Of a DNA stretch of 64,000 nucleotides, positions 18,934-28,114 are shown piece after piece. The notes under the pieces are model-generated. The model was not told where the DNA came from. It saw only the letters and a program-made list of their open reading frames with translations, and did not search any database. Position 1 is the stretch's first letter. Each line of letters starts with the position of its first letter. A program made the position numbers and the translations under genes. The DNA is from Clostridiales bacterium Firm_13 (lineage in GTDB: Bacteria > Bacillota > Clostridia > Saccharofermentanales > Saccharofermentanaceae). The DNA lies in the NCBI GenBank assembly GCA_001603035.1, contig LVAS01000063.1, positions 186,001-250,000 of the forward strand, in the 5' to 3' direction.

Positions 18934-20148
18934 TTATTGAAGTCCGTTTCTCTTTTTCATGTTTGCAACAACCTTAATCGGAAGACCAAAGCAGTTGATA
19001 AAGCCCGTTGCGTCTTTCTGGTCGTAAACATCATCTTCGGCAAACGTCGCGATTGCTTCGTCGTAAAGCGAATAGGGCGATTCACTGCCTGCAGGCATGC
19101 AATTGCCTTTATAGAGCTTCAGGCGGACTTTGCCGGTGACTGTCTCCTGCGTCTTATCGACAAATGCAGCGAGTGATTCACGAAGCGGATGAAACCATTG
19201 ACCGAAATAGACCAACTCCGCATATCGCTGTGCGACGACATCCTTGTAATGTAAAGTGTCGCGATCCAGCGTAAGGAGTTCAAGTTCTCGGTGAGCCGCA
19301 TAAAGAACCGTTCCGCCAGGAGTCTCATACACGCCTCTCGACTTCATTCCTACCAGACGATTCTCGACCATATCGACAATGCCAACCCCGTTTCTTGCGG
19401 CGGTTGAATTCAGATATTTAAGCATGGCGACCGGATCCAATTTTTTGCCGTCTACAGCCACAGGAATCCCTTTGACAAACTCGATTTCGATATATTCGGC
19501 TAAGTCCGGAGCTTTTTCGGGAGAGACCATGAGCTTAAGGAGTTTCTCGTATTGCGGTTCATTGGCGGGATTCTCGAGATCCATTCCCTCATGGGAAAGA
19601 TGCCAGAGATTCTCGTCCATCGAATAGTTGTCTTTCTTGGTTACGGGTACCGGAATTCCGCGCGCATTCGCATAATCGATCTCTTCATCACGCGACTTAA
19701 TATCCCAGATTCTCCACGGCGCAATGATCTTCAATTCCGGAGCGAGCGCTTTGACGGTCAATTCAAAACGAACCTGATCATTTCCTTTTCCGGTGCAGCC
19801 GTGAGCGATCGCGGTGCACCCCTCGCGTTTGGCAATTTCAACCATTCGTTTGGCAATGACAGGTCGTGCGAATGAGGTGCCGAGAAGATACTTCCCTTCA
19901 TAGATTGCGCCGGCTTTCATCGTCGGATAAATATAATCGGTAATAAATTCTTCCGCGATATCTTCGACAAAACATGCCGTAGCACCGCATTTCAGCGCTT
20001 TCGCCTTAAGAAACGCCTCATCCACACCGATGCCGACTTCGCCGGCCATCGCAAGGACTTCGCAATCATAATTCTCCAGAAGCCAAGGGATTATAATTGA
20101 GGTGTCCAGCCCTCCGGAATATGCGAGAAGTATTTTCTCTTTTGCCAT
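18934..20148 (-). CDS. argG: Argininosuccinate synthase
   Basis: A 404-residue ATP-dependent ligase joining citrulline and aspartate. The N-terminal PP-loop [13 protein letters not shown] binds ATP; the conserved [15 protein letters not shown], and the later [13 protein letters not shown], are standard for ArgG. GGAGG precedes the ATG at six bases. It is the first gene of the minus-strand argGH operon, headed by a strong promoter at 20201-20230 and a candidate ARG box at 20166-20179 between promoter and start. The remaining arginine genes are not in this window. Confidence 0.97.
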   Translation of the reverse strand: MAKEKILLAYSGGLDTSIIIPWLLENYDCEVLAMAGEVGIGVDEAFLKAKALKCGATACFVEDIAEEFITDYIYPTMKAGAIYEGKYLLGTSFARPVIAKRMVEIAKREGCTAIAHGCTGKGNDQVRFELTVKALAPELKIIAPWRIWDIKSRDEEIDYANARGIPVPVTKKDNYSMDENLWHLSHEGMDLENPANEPQYEKLLKLMVSPEKAPDLAEYIEIEFVKGIPVAVDGKKLDPVAMLKYLNSTAARNGVGIVDMVENRLVGMKSRGVYETPGGTVLYAAHRELELLTLDRDTLHYKDVVAQRYAELVYFGQWFHPLRESLAAFVDKTQETVTGKVRLKLYKGNCMPAGSESPYSLYDEAIATFAEDDVYDQKDATGFINCFGLPIKVVANMKKRNGLQ

Positions 20149-20165
20149 TTCATTGCCCTCCGATA

Positions 20166-20179
20166 TGTATATTTATTCT
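20166..20179. promoter_or_regulatory. Candidate ArgR operator (ARG box) for argGH
   Basis: The 14-mer TGTATATTTATTCT agrees with the palindromic ARG-box core TGAATWWWWATTCA at 12 of 14 positions. It lies just downstream of the argG -10 box and upstream of its ribosome site, where bound repressor would block transcription. A weaker 10/14 match lies at 20186-20199, centred 20 bases away, close to the usual spacing of paired ARG boxes. argR is present at 53.2 kb in this same window. Confidence 0.65.
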
Positions 20180-20200
20180 CGTGTTTGCATAAACAGACAC

Positions 20201-20230
20201 ATTCTAGCATTCGTTGCCCCTTCGAGTCAA
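20201..20230 (-). promoter_or_regulatory. argGH promoter
   Basis: On the minus strand TTGACT (20230-20225) and TAGAAT (20206-20201) are separated by 18 bases, with a TGC extended -10 directly before TAGAAT. This is a near-consensus vegetative promoter reading into argG. Confidence 0.75.
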
Positions 20231-20305
20231 CTTCTATTATTCTATTCTCAAGGCCACATTGAAACAAGCATTTTTCATTTTCGTATCCGTATCTGCTTAA
20301 AGAAC

Positions 20306-20334
20306 TTTACGATAAAACGGCAGTGGGGTAAAAT
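20306..20334 (+). promoter_or_regulatory. Probable promoter of the class IV aminotransferase gene
   Basis: TTTACG and TAAAAT are 17 bases apart, about 55 bases before the ATG. Four of six and five of six positions match the vegetative consensus. The rest of the 241-base divergent gap holds the argG control region and nothing else obvious. Confidence 0.5.
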
Positions 20335-20389
20335 CAATTGGTTATTGCGTTTGCAATTTTGTTATCTCGAAAGAAAGTCAGGTGCGTAC

Positions 20390-21298
20390 ATGGCATTTCC
20401 GATGCTAGAAAATGTGGCAGGTGAGTATTTTATATACAACGGCCGCTCCATTCGGTACGATTCGGAAGAAGGGAAGGCCTTTTTTCAGCCCATTGATGAT
20501 ATCGTTTATTATGAATCGATTCGCGTAAGAGACGGAATACTCGTGTTTTTCGAGAATCATATGGTGCGGTTACTCCGCTCGATTGAAGCGAAAGAGAACT
20601 TTCCTCTCGACACCGATCTGATTTACGAGACGGCTATGCTCTATATCGGTGATCCCGAATTCCCTGTTACTGACGGGAATATACGCGTTGTCGCAACTGC
20701 CAAAGGGACGCTGATTCATCTGACAAATGCGGTATATCCTACGGCACAGATGTTCGAAGAAGGTGTTCCGGCCGTCACTTTTCTATGGGAACGGGAAGAG
20801 CCTGGGATTAAGATATTTCGTGGTGAGTATAAAGCGGCTCTTGCGGAAGCCATGGAAAGAACGACACCGGCGGGCCCGCCTTATGAAGCGCTTCTTGCCG
20901 ATCGAAACGGCAAATTGACCGAGGGAGGCCGTTCGAATTTTTTCGTGCTTTTTGGCGATGATGTTTTTTCACCCCCGGAAGATAAGATTTTGTCCGGAAT
21001 TACAAGAAGATATGTGTTGCAAGCCATCCGACAAGTCGGACTTTCTGTACAGGAAGGGAGCTTCACTTTAGAACAAATCCAATCGATGCGAGAGAAATCC
21101 GTGGCGGATCATATCCCGTTTGCCGTTTTTGTGACCAGCTCTCCTTTTGACATACTTCCGATCAACCAAATCGATGACGTGCCATTTCCGTCTTCATATG
21201 ATTCCGCATTTCTTCAAGTTCTTCATTCCTATCAGAGCATTGTCGCCAATTATATCGCATCCCGCCAGAATCAGCAGGCGACCCCGGATATCGTTTAA
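20390..21298 (+). CDS. Class IV aminotransferase
   Basis: A 302-residue PLP enzyme of fold type IV, the group containing branched-chain aminotransferase, D-amino acid aminotransferase and aminodeoxychorismate lyase. The likely Schiff-base lysine is K141 in PGIKIFRGEY, and the cofactor/substrate motif EALLADRNGKLTEGGRSNFF follows at about 175. ATG 20390 was chosen because the protein start MAFPML fits the fold; upstream in-frame codons run through the argG control region. The ribosome site is weak. The exact substrate cannot be decided: the sequence departs from IlvE and DAAT signatures. It is followed by htpG after 28 bases. Branched-chain amino acids are possible but not shown. Confidence 0.85.
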   Translation: MAFPMLENVAGEYFIYNGRSIRYDSEEGKAFFQPIDDIVYYESIRVRDGILVFFENHMVRLLRSIEAKENFPLDTDLIYETAMLYIGDPEFPVTDGNIRVVATAKGTLIHLTNAVYPTAQMFEEGVPAVTFLWEREEPGIKIFRGEYKAALAEAMERTTPAGPPYEALLADRNGKLTEGGRSNFFVLFGDDVFSPPEDKILSGITRRYVLQAIRQVGLSVQEGSFTLEQIQSMREKSVADHIPFAVFVTSSPFDILPINQIDDVPFPSSYDSAFLQVLHSYQSIVANYIASRQNQQATPDIV

Positions 21299-21326
21299 TA
21301 ATTTTCATTAAATTGGAGGTTTATCT

Positions 21327-23249
21327 ATGAAAGAACGTACAGGAAAGGTGTCCGTAACAACCGAAAATATTTTCCCGATTATTCGTAAGTGGCTTTATAC
21401 GGACCACGACATTTTTGTTCGAGAGCTTGTTTCGAATTGTTCTGACGCAATTTCTAAACACAAACGACTTGCGGACATTGGAGAGACGAATGCGGATCCG
21501 TCCGAATACAAGATCACCGTTACCTTCGACCGGGATCAAGGCACGCTTACTTTTGCGGATAACGGAATCGGAATGTCTGCGAACGAAATCGATAAATATA
21601 TCAACCAAATCGCGTTCTCCGGTGCGATGGACTTTGTCGAAAAGTACAAGGAGCAGTCGACGGATGCAAGCGGAATCATCGGCCATTTCGGACTCGGATT
21701 CTATTCGGCGTTTATGGTTGCCGACAAAGTTTTGATTGATACGAAATCCTTTCTTTCTGACGAACCCGCCGTCATTTGGGAATCGGAAGACGGCATGGAA
21801 TACGTTATCAAAGACAGTGAGAGAACTGAGCGCGGAACGGATATCGTGCTTTATCTTTCCGAAGAGGCAAAGGAGCTTTTCGATTCCGCGAGAATACGTT
21901 CCGTCCTTTTAAAGTACTGCTCCTTTATTCAATATGATCTTTTCTACGTCGACGTTATCTCCGAACGCGAAGCGGCAGAGAATGAAGAGAAGACGCGTGC
22001 GGAAAAAGAAGAAAAAGGAGAGGAGTATTTACCGGTTCCCCGAGAAAATAAACCGATAAACACGACAAAGCCGCTTTGGACCAAATCCCCCAAGGATTGT
22101 TCAGACGAAGAGTATATTTCGTTTTACCACGAAGTATTTCAGGATATGCGCGATCCGTTATTCTGGATTCATCTCAACATGGATTATCCTTTTACGCTCC
22201 AGGGTGTCCTCTATTTTCCTAAGACGGATAACGTGTATGATTCCCTCGAAGGAAGAATAAAGATCTATAACCATCAGGTCTTTGTCGCCGATAATTTGGC
22301 GGAAGTGATTCCGGAATTTTTGTTTCTTCTCCGCGGTTGCCTTGACTGCTCTGACTTGCCGCTTAACGTGTCTCGTTCGGCATTGCAACAAGACGACTAT
22401 GTTAAGAAGCTCTCTTCCCATATTATCCGAAAAGTCTCGGACAAATTGAACGACGTATTTAAGAACGACCGTCCCGCTTTCGAAGGGTATTGGTCAGATA
22501 TAAGTATTTTCGTCAAATACGGTATGTTGAAAGACGAGAAATTTTACGAAAAAGTGAAAGAAATTTGCCTCTTCAAGACGGTTGACGGCAAATACCGCAC
22601 AATGGCCGAACTTACGTCCGATAAAGATACGGTGCGGTATACAAGAGCGCCGGATAAGCAGGCCGCATACGTCGATATGGCGGTACAAAAGGGTTATGAA
22701 GTCATTGTTCTCGACGAAGAACTCGATAACAATTTCATTTCTTTCCTTGAGTATAAATACCCGTCCACGCACTTTAAGCGTGTGGACGCAGAATTTGAAG
22801 GAGAAACGGCGGCAGAAGAGGACAAGAAACTTCTCGAAGACTTTTTCCGCGAAGCGACCGGCGACAAAACACTTGCCATTTCGGTTCTGTCTTTGGGGCC
22901 TGATCAACTGCCTGCGTTTATTCGCGAGACGGAAGAAGCGCGTCGAATGAACGAGATGCGAAAGCAGTTCGAGAAGATGCGTTCCGGGAAAAAGGACGAT
23001 TCGATGGGGAATCTTGACGATATGTTCCCTGACAAAAAGGATCTTGTCCTGAATTATGATCACCCTCTCATCCTTCGCTTGCGTGGTCTTGCCGGCGTAG
23101 CGGAGAATAAGGAAGAACTCGCACTTCTCGCGCTTCACCTTTACGACGAGGCTCTTCTTAGCCACGGATCTCTTGATTCTGAAGGGTTAAAGCGGTATCT
23201 GCGATACAGTTCCGAGCTTATGACAAAGGCATCTGAAAGACTGTCCTAA
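21327..23249 (+). CDS. htpG: Chaperone HtpG (Hsp90)
   Basis: A 640-residue bacterial Hsp90, an ATP-driven dimeric chaperone in the cytosol. The GHKL ATP-binding domain shows ELVSNCSDAISKHKRL, the loop FADNGIGM, and GHFGLGFYSAFMVAD; the middle domain contains LPLNVSRSALQQD with the catalytic-loop arginine. The length matches the family (~620-640). An ideal TTGGAGG lies 8 bases before the ATG. An acidic-basic insertion around residues 212-237 (EREAAENEEKTRAEKEEKGE) resembles the charged linker. No CIRCE element or other heat-shock operator is evident upstream. Confidence 0.97.
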   Translation: MKERTGKVSVTTENIFPIIRKWLYTDHDIFVRELVSNCSDAISKHKRLADIGETNADPSEYKITVTFDRDQGTLTFADNGIGMSANEIDKYINQIAFSGAMDFVEKYKEQSTDASGIIGHFGLGFYSAFMVADKVLIDTKSFLSDEPAVIWESEDGMEYVIKDSERTERGTDIVLYLSEEAKELFDSARIRSVLLKYCSFIQYDLFYVDVISEREAAENEEKTRAEKEEKGEEYLPVPRENKPINTTKPLWTKSPKDCSDEEYISFYHEVFQDMRDPLFWIHLNMDYPFTLQGVLYFPKTDNVYDSLEGRIKIYNHQVFVADNLAEVIPEFLFLLRGCLDCSDLPLNVSRSALQQDDYVKKLSSHIIRKVSDKLNDVFKNDRPAFEGYWSDISIFVKYGMLKDEKFYEKVKEICLFKTVDGKYRTMAELTSDKDTVRYTRAPDKQAAYVDMAVQKGYEVIVLDEELDNNFISFLEYKYPSTHFKRVDAEFEGETAAEEDKKLLEDFFREATGDKTLAISVLSLGPDQLPAFIRETEEARRMNEMRKQFEKMRSGKKDDSMGNLDDMFPDKKDLVLNYDHPLILRLRGLAGVAENKEELALLALHLYDEALLSHGSLDSEGLKRYLRYSSELMTKASERLS

Positions 23250-23271
23250 TTGAATGATACGGGAGGCGGAC

Positions 23272-26200
23272 ATGGAGAATACGACTTGCGTACGAAGAAT
23301 ATTCGTAGAGAAAAAGGAACCGTTTGCGGTAGAGGCGGAGGGACTAAGGAAAGATTTGGCGACAGAACTTCTTCTTTCTTCTCTGGAACGTATTCGGATA
23401 TTGAATCGATACGACGTATCTGGATTGTCGGAAGAAGAATTTCTTTCTGCGATTCCGGTCGTTTTCTCCGAGCCGCCCGTAGACACCTATTCCCTTGAAG
23501 AAGCTGATACGGAAGGCGCATCCTATCTTCTTGCGATAGAGGCGTTGCCGGGGCAGTATGATCAACGTGCGGATTCGGCCGCCCAATGTGTTCAGATCAT
23601 AACTTGTAAGGAAAAGCCTCTTGTTAAAACGGCCCGCGTCTTAGTCTTCTACGGAGAAATCTCCGAAGAGCAGAAAATCGCGATTGCCAAGTATCTGATC
23701 AACCCGGTCGAAAGCCGGGAGGCGCGCCTCGCAAAGCCGGAGTCACTTGCGGATATCTTGCCTTTGCCGAATATGGTCAAGACACTGACCGGCTTTTCCC
23801 GCCTTTCCGAAAACGAATTATCTCAACTCCGCGTTGAATTGGGGCTTGCCATGTCGGATCAGGATCTTCTCTTCACGCAGAAATTTTTCCTTGAGATCAG
23901 CCGAGAACCTACGATTACGGAGATCCGTGTGCTGGATACATACTGGTCTGATCACTGTCGACATACGACTTTTTTGACGAGGCTTGTCGATGTGTCATTT
24001 TCGGATTCGGATTCGCCGATTTCCTCCCACATACGTTCGGTTTATGACGACTATCTTGCTAAACGGAAACAAATCTACGGAGAGCGTTTAAAAGATAAAC
24101 CGGTATGCCTCATGGATTTGGCAACCATGGCGATGCGGGCGCTCAAAGAGAACGGCCAAATTCCTGATCTCGATGAATCCGAAGAAATTAACGCTTGCTC
24201 TGTTCGCGTCAAGTTGCCGGTCGACGGAAAAGAGGAAGACTATATCATTATGTTTAAGAACGAGACGCACAATCATCCGACCGAAATTGAGCCTTTCGGC
24301 GGCGCGGCGACTTGTTTGGGCGGCGCGATTCGCGACCCGCTCTCCGGAAGATCTTATGTCTATCAAGCGATGCGAGTGACCGGTGCGGGCGATCCGAGAA
24401 CACCCCTGAAAGACACGCTTCCGGGAAAACTCTCCCAGAAGAAATTGGTCCGAACCGCAGCAGCCGGATACAGCTCTTACGGGAATCAGATCGGACTTTC
24501 TACAGGACAGGTTGACGAAATTTATCATCCCGGATATGTCGCGAAAAGAATGGAGATCGGCGCTGTAATCGGCGCCGCGCCGGCGGATGCGATTCGAAGG
24601 GAGTGCCCGAAGGCCGGCGATATCGTAATTCTTCTCGGCGGTCGAACCGGACGGGACGGAATCGGCGGCGCAACCGGATCTTCCAAAGCACACGATGAGA
24701 AATCAGTCATCACCTGCGGCTCTGAAGTGCAAAAAGGAAATCCGCCGACCGAAAGAAAAATCCAACGGCTATTCCGCAATTCTGATGTAACGAGAATGAT
24801 CATTCGATGCAACGACTTCGGAGCGGGCGGCGTATCCGTCGCCATCGGTGAACTTGCAGACGGTTTGATTATTGATCTCGATACTGTACCCAAAAAATAT
24901 GAAGGCTTAGACGGAACGGAACTTGCGATTTCTGAATCGCAGGAAAGAATGGCTGTCGTCGTTCATCCCGAGGATTGTGACGCTTTCTTGACTTATGCTG
25001 CCGAAGAGAATTTGGAAGCCGTTCCTGTCGCGACTGTTACGGAGGAACCGAGACTGCGGATGACTTGGCGCGGAAATACGATCGTCGATCTTCCCCGAAG
25101 CTTTCTTTCTACGAATGGGGCTCCGTCGTTCGCGTCCGCACATGCTGTAGTTTCCCACTCCGCGCCTGCCTTTATGGATTCCTTTGCGGACGGCTATGCC
25201 GAGGGCGATTTCCAATCCTCTGTTTGCGGTGTCCTCGGTTCCCTCGCCGGTTGTTCCAGAAAGGGGTTATCGCAGCGATTTGATTCGACAATTGGCGCAA
25301 GAACTGTTCTGATGCCTTTCGGCGGCAGATTTCAAGAGTCACCGGAAGAGGGAATGGTGTCAATGATCCCTACGAGATCCGGGGTGACGACAAAAGCGAC
25401 AGTTATGACGTATGGCTTTGATCCTTATTTGTCTTCGGAAAGTCCGTATCACGGCGCATATTACGCCGTCCTTGAGTCCCTGCTTAAGTTGAGTGCGCTC
25501 GGTGCCGACCCGTTGACCGCACGCCTGACTTTTCAAGAATACTTTGAGAGAATGGCGGGCGATGAGATTTGGGGGAAGCCTGTTCTGGCACTACTCGGCG
25601 CTTACAAAGCGCAGCTTGACTTTGGTACGCCCTCCATCGGCGGCAAAGACAGCATGTCCGGTTCCTTTAACGATCTTAAGGTGCCTCCTACGCTTGTTTC
25701 GTTTGCGGTTGCGACCGAGGATTCATCCAAAATTGTATCGTCAACCTTATCCGCCGCGAATCAATCGCTCTATTTCATTCGAATTCGGCGCGACGAACAT
25801 GGCTTATTTTCGTCAGAACATGCGATCCGTATAATGAAGGCCGTTGCGCAGATTTCTCGTCGAGGACAAATCCGTTCCTGTGCGGTTGCAAAAGGTAACG
25901 GTATTTTGAGCCGTACCGCGCAAATGTGTATGGGAAACCGTCTCGGATTTCTTTTTTCCGATTCATTGACGGAGAAGGACCTGTTCGGGCGTGCCTACGG
26001 TACAATTCTTCTGTCCGTTTCGGATAAGAACGCGGTGGATAAGATTGAGATGGTTGGAGGCAAGCTTCTCGGGCATACTACATCCGGTGAGGCGCTTTCC
26101 TGGCGCGGGCATCTGATTACTTTGGCAGACGCGCGGGAGGCATTTACAAAAACACTTGAACCCGTCTTCCCCGTAAAAGCTGACGCGGGAATCATTCCGC

Positions 26201-27069
26201 ACGATATTCATATCACAACAGCGCTGCCTCAAACAGACAGAGAAAAGAGAAGAGCAATTCCCGCAATCGCTGCGCCACGTGTATTCATTCCGGTATTTCC
26301 GGGCACAAATTGCGAATATGATTCTTCCCTCGCTTTCGAAAAGGCCGGCGCGGAAGTCGATGTTTTCGTTCTACGCAATCTCTCTTCTTCAGCGATTGCG
26401 GAATCTCTTCGTGAAATGAGTAAGCGCATTCATAAAGCGAATATCGTGATGTTGCCCGGCGGTTTCTCGGGCGGAGATGAGCCGGAGGGCTCGGGCAAAT
26501 TCATCGCCGCCGCATTCCGAAATCCTTTCGTTACGGACGCCGTTCGCGAACTGCTTTTTCAAAGAGACGGCCTGATGATCGGAATCTGTAACGGTTTCCA
26601 GGCTCTGGTAAAGCTTGGACTTCTTCCGTACGGCGACATAAAGCCGCTCGAATCAGACGGGCCGACGTTAACCTTTAATCGAATCGGACGTCATCAATCT
26701 CTCTATGTTGAAACGCGGTTTTGTACGACGAATTCCCCGTGGCTTTCCAATGTGAATCCGGAGATGACGTATGTCGTCCCCGTATCCCACGGTGAAGGAC
26801 GTTTTTTTGCTCGGACCGGTGAGATTGAAAACCTGTTTGCTCAGGATCAAGTTGCGACACAATATGTTGACAACCGTGGCTTACCTTCGATGGATACCGC
26901 GTATAATCCGAACGGTTCCGTTATGGCGATCGAGGGTATCTTGAGCCCGGACGGACGCGTTTTCGGAAAAATGGGACATACGGAACGGGCAGGGGAGTGG
27001 ATCGCAAAGAACATCCCCGGCGACAAGGACCCCGGTATTTTTCTTTCGGGAGTTAGGTATTTTCAATAA
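23272..27069 (+). CDS. purL: Phosphoribosylformylglycinamidine synthase, single chain
   Basis: A 1265-residue single-chain FGAM synthase that amidates FGAR with glutamine and ATP in purine synthesis. Order of domains: N-terminal PurS-like part, linker, two PurL AIRS-like ATPase halves (DHCRHTTFLT and NHPTEIEPFGGAATCLGGAIRD in the first) and a C-terminal glutamine amidotransferase with VFPGTNCEYDSS, LPGGFSGGDEPEGS and the nucleophile loop GICNGFQALV. ATG 23272 follows GGGAGG at 5 bases; an ATG 18 bases earlier lacks such a site. The fused arrangement is typical of Clostridia and proteobacteria; most Bacilli use separate PurS, PurL and PurQ. The rsmA start overlaps its stop by one base. Confidence 0.97.
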   Translation: MENTTCVRRIFVEKKEPFAVEAEGLRKDLATELLLSSLERIRILNRYDVSGLSEEEFLSAIPVVFSEPPVDTYSLEEADTEGASYLLAIEALPGQYDQRADSAAQCVQIITCKEKPLVKTARVLVFYGEISEEQKIAIAKYLINPVESREARLAKPESLADILPLPNMVKTLTGFSRLSENELSQLRVELGLAMSDQDLLFTQKFFLEISREPTITEIRVLDTYWSDHCRHTTFLTRLVDVSFSDSDSPISSHIRSVYDDYLAKRKQIYGERLKDKPVCLMDLATMAMRALKENGQIPDLDESEEINACSVRVKLPVDGKEEDYIIMFKNETHNHPTEIEPFGGAATCLGGAIRDPLSGRSYVYQAMRVTGAGDPRTPLKDTLPGKLSQKKLVRTAAAGYSSYGNQIGLSTGQVDEIYHPGYVAKRMEIGAVIGAAPADAIRRECPKAGDIVILLGGRTGRDGIGGATGSSKAHDEKSVITCGSEVQKGNPPTERKIQRLFRNSDVTRMIIRCNDFGAGGVSVAIGELADGLIIDLDTVPKKYEGLDGTELAISESQERMAVVVHPEDCDAFLTYAAEENLEAVPVATVTEEPRLRMTWRGNTIVDLPRSFLSTNGAPSFASAHAVVSHSAPAFMDSFADGYAEGDFQSSVCGVLGSLAGCSRKGLSQRFDSTIGARTVLMPFGGRFQESPEEGMVSMIPTRSGVTTKATVMTYGFDPYLSSESPYHGAYYAVLESLLKLSALGADPLTARLTFQEYFERMAGDEIWGKPVLALLGAYKAQLDFGTPSIGGKDSMSGSFNDLKVPPTLVSFAVATEDSSKIVSSTLSAANQSLYFIRIRRDEHGLFSSEHAIRIMKAVAQISRRGQIRSCAVAKGNGILSRTAQMCMGNRLGFLFSDSLTEKDLFGRAYGTILLSVSDKNAVDKIEMVGGKLLGHTTSGEALSWRGHLITLADAREAFTKTLEPVFPVKADAGIIPHDIHITTALPQTDREKRRAIPAIAAPRVFIPVFPGTNCEYDSSLAFEKAGAEVDVFVLRNLSSSAIAESLREMSKRIHKANIVMLPGGFSGGDEPEGSGKFIAAAFRNPFVTDAVRELLFQRDGLMIGICNGFQALVKLGLLPYGDIKPLESDGPTLTFNRIGRHQSLYVETRFCTTNSPWLSNVNPEMTYVVPVSHGEGRFFARTGEIENLFAQDQVATQYVDNRGLPSMDTAYNPNGSVMAIEGILSPDGRVFGKMGHTERAGEWIAKNIPGDKDPGIFLSGVRYFQ

Positions 27070-27920
27070 TGGATAAAGAGAAGTGCAATGAACTCCTGAA
27101 AGAGTTTATCATCCTGCCGACAAGAAGCCTCGGGCAGAACTTTCTGATTAACGATGCGGCGACGAAGAGAATTATTGAGGAGGCCGGAATCAGGCACTCG
27201 GATCAAGTTCTTGAGATCGGCCCCGGGATCGGAGCCCTGACTGTTCTGTTAGGACAAGACGCCGCCCGTGTGATTGCCGTAGAGATAGACGCGCACCTGA
27301 TTGACGCGCTAACGCATCAGACAGAAGATCTCGGAAACGTCGAAGTCGTTTGTCGCGATTTTTTGAAATTTCCTCGGCGTGAAGGATTCCCCGAAGGCGG
27401 TCCCGATGTGATTGTCTCCAATCTCCCGTACTATGTTATGACTCCGATTATGCTCAAATTGTTTCGCGAGTGGGAATGTGCCCGAACGATGGTCTTTACG
27501 GTGGAGGACGATGCGTGCGACCGCATTTTTGCGGAACCGGGAGACAAGTCATACGGCCCCTTGTCCGTGTTTTCTTCTCTTTACGGCAAGAAAGAGAAGC
27601 TCTTTCTTCTTGATTCCAAATCCTTCTATCCGGCGCCGCATACGCAGTCCGCAGTCATTCGATTTTCATCCGAATTTCGCCTTGAAACAGCGCCGAGCGT
27701 ATTGTTTCCGCTTGTGCATGCATCGTTTGCGATGCGCCGAAAGACAATTTTGAATGCGCTGTCATCAAGCGGCCTTTTCCCGGACGGTAAGAAAGTAGCG
27801 GCGGAGTTGCTTCTTGCCGCCGGCGTCCCACTCGAAGCAAGGGCGGAAGAACTTCACCCCGAGACGTTTTTGCGTTTGGCGGGTTATATTTTGGATGCAC
27901 ACAATTATGCGAATAAATGA
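27069..27920 (+). CDS. rsmA: 16S rRNA dimethyladenosine transferase
   Basis: A 283-residue SAM-dependent methyltransferase that dimethylates two adjacent adenosines near the 3' end of 16S rRNA (KsgA). Motifs: LGQNFLIN at the start, SAM-binding VLEIGPGIGALT, the acidic VIAVEID, and the catalytic VSNLPYY. The start codon overlaps the purL stop as TAATG, so translation is probably coupled. The C-terminal helical domain is complete and length is normal. No strong terminator follows; only a weak AT-rich hairpin right at the stop. Confidence 0.96.
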   Translation: MDKEKCNELLKEFIILPTRSLGQNFLINDAATKRIIEEAGIRHSDQVLEIGPGIGALTVLLGQDAARVIAVEIDAHLIDALTHQTEDLGNVEVVCRDFLKFPRREGFPEGGPDVIVSNLPYYVMTPIMLKLFREWECARTMVFTVEDDACDRIFAEPGDKSYGPLSVFSSLYGKKEKLFLLDSKSFYPAPHTQSAVIRFSSEFRLETAPSVLFPLVHASFAMRRKTILNALSSSGLFPDGKKVAAELLLAAGVPLEARAEELHPETFLRLAGYILDAHNYANK

Positions 27921-28055
27921 TTTTCATTTTGCAAAATCATCGCGTTACGAAAACAAAACACGGCGAAAGTAAAACAGATTTGAAAGAAATTAAGGTGAAT
28001 CCTGCAAATATCTGTTTTTTTATTTTCATTTTCACTACACAGAATCAAGCGGAAA

Positions 28056-28064
28056 TGTTATTAT
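28056..28064 (+). promoter_or_regulatory. Possible extended -10 promoter for pckG
   Basis: TGTTATTAT gives an extended -10 (TGnTATTAT) about 50 bases before the pckG start in the 194-base gap after rsmA. No good -35 is seen. The rest of the gap is A/T rich with no other element recognised. Confidence 0.45.
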
Positions 28065-28114
28065 AAGTGTGTTGCGTAAATTACCAGCTTTGGTACGAAA
28101 GGATGGATTCAAAA

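Noticed and set aside
27918-27939. Hairpin right after rsmA as a terminator
   Set aside because: The stem is AT-only (TGATTTT/AAAATCA), overlaps the stop codon and has no T-tract.
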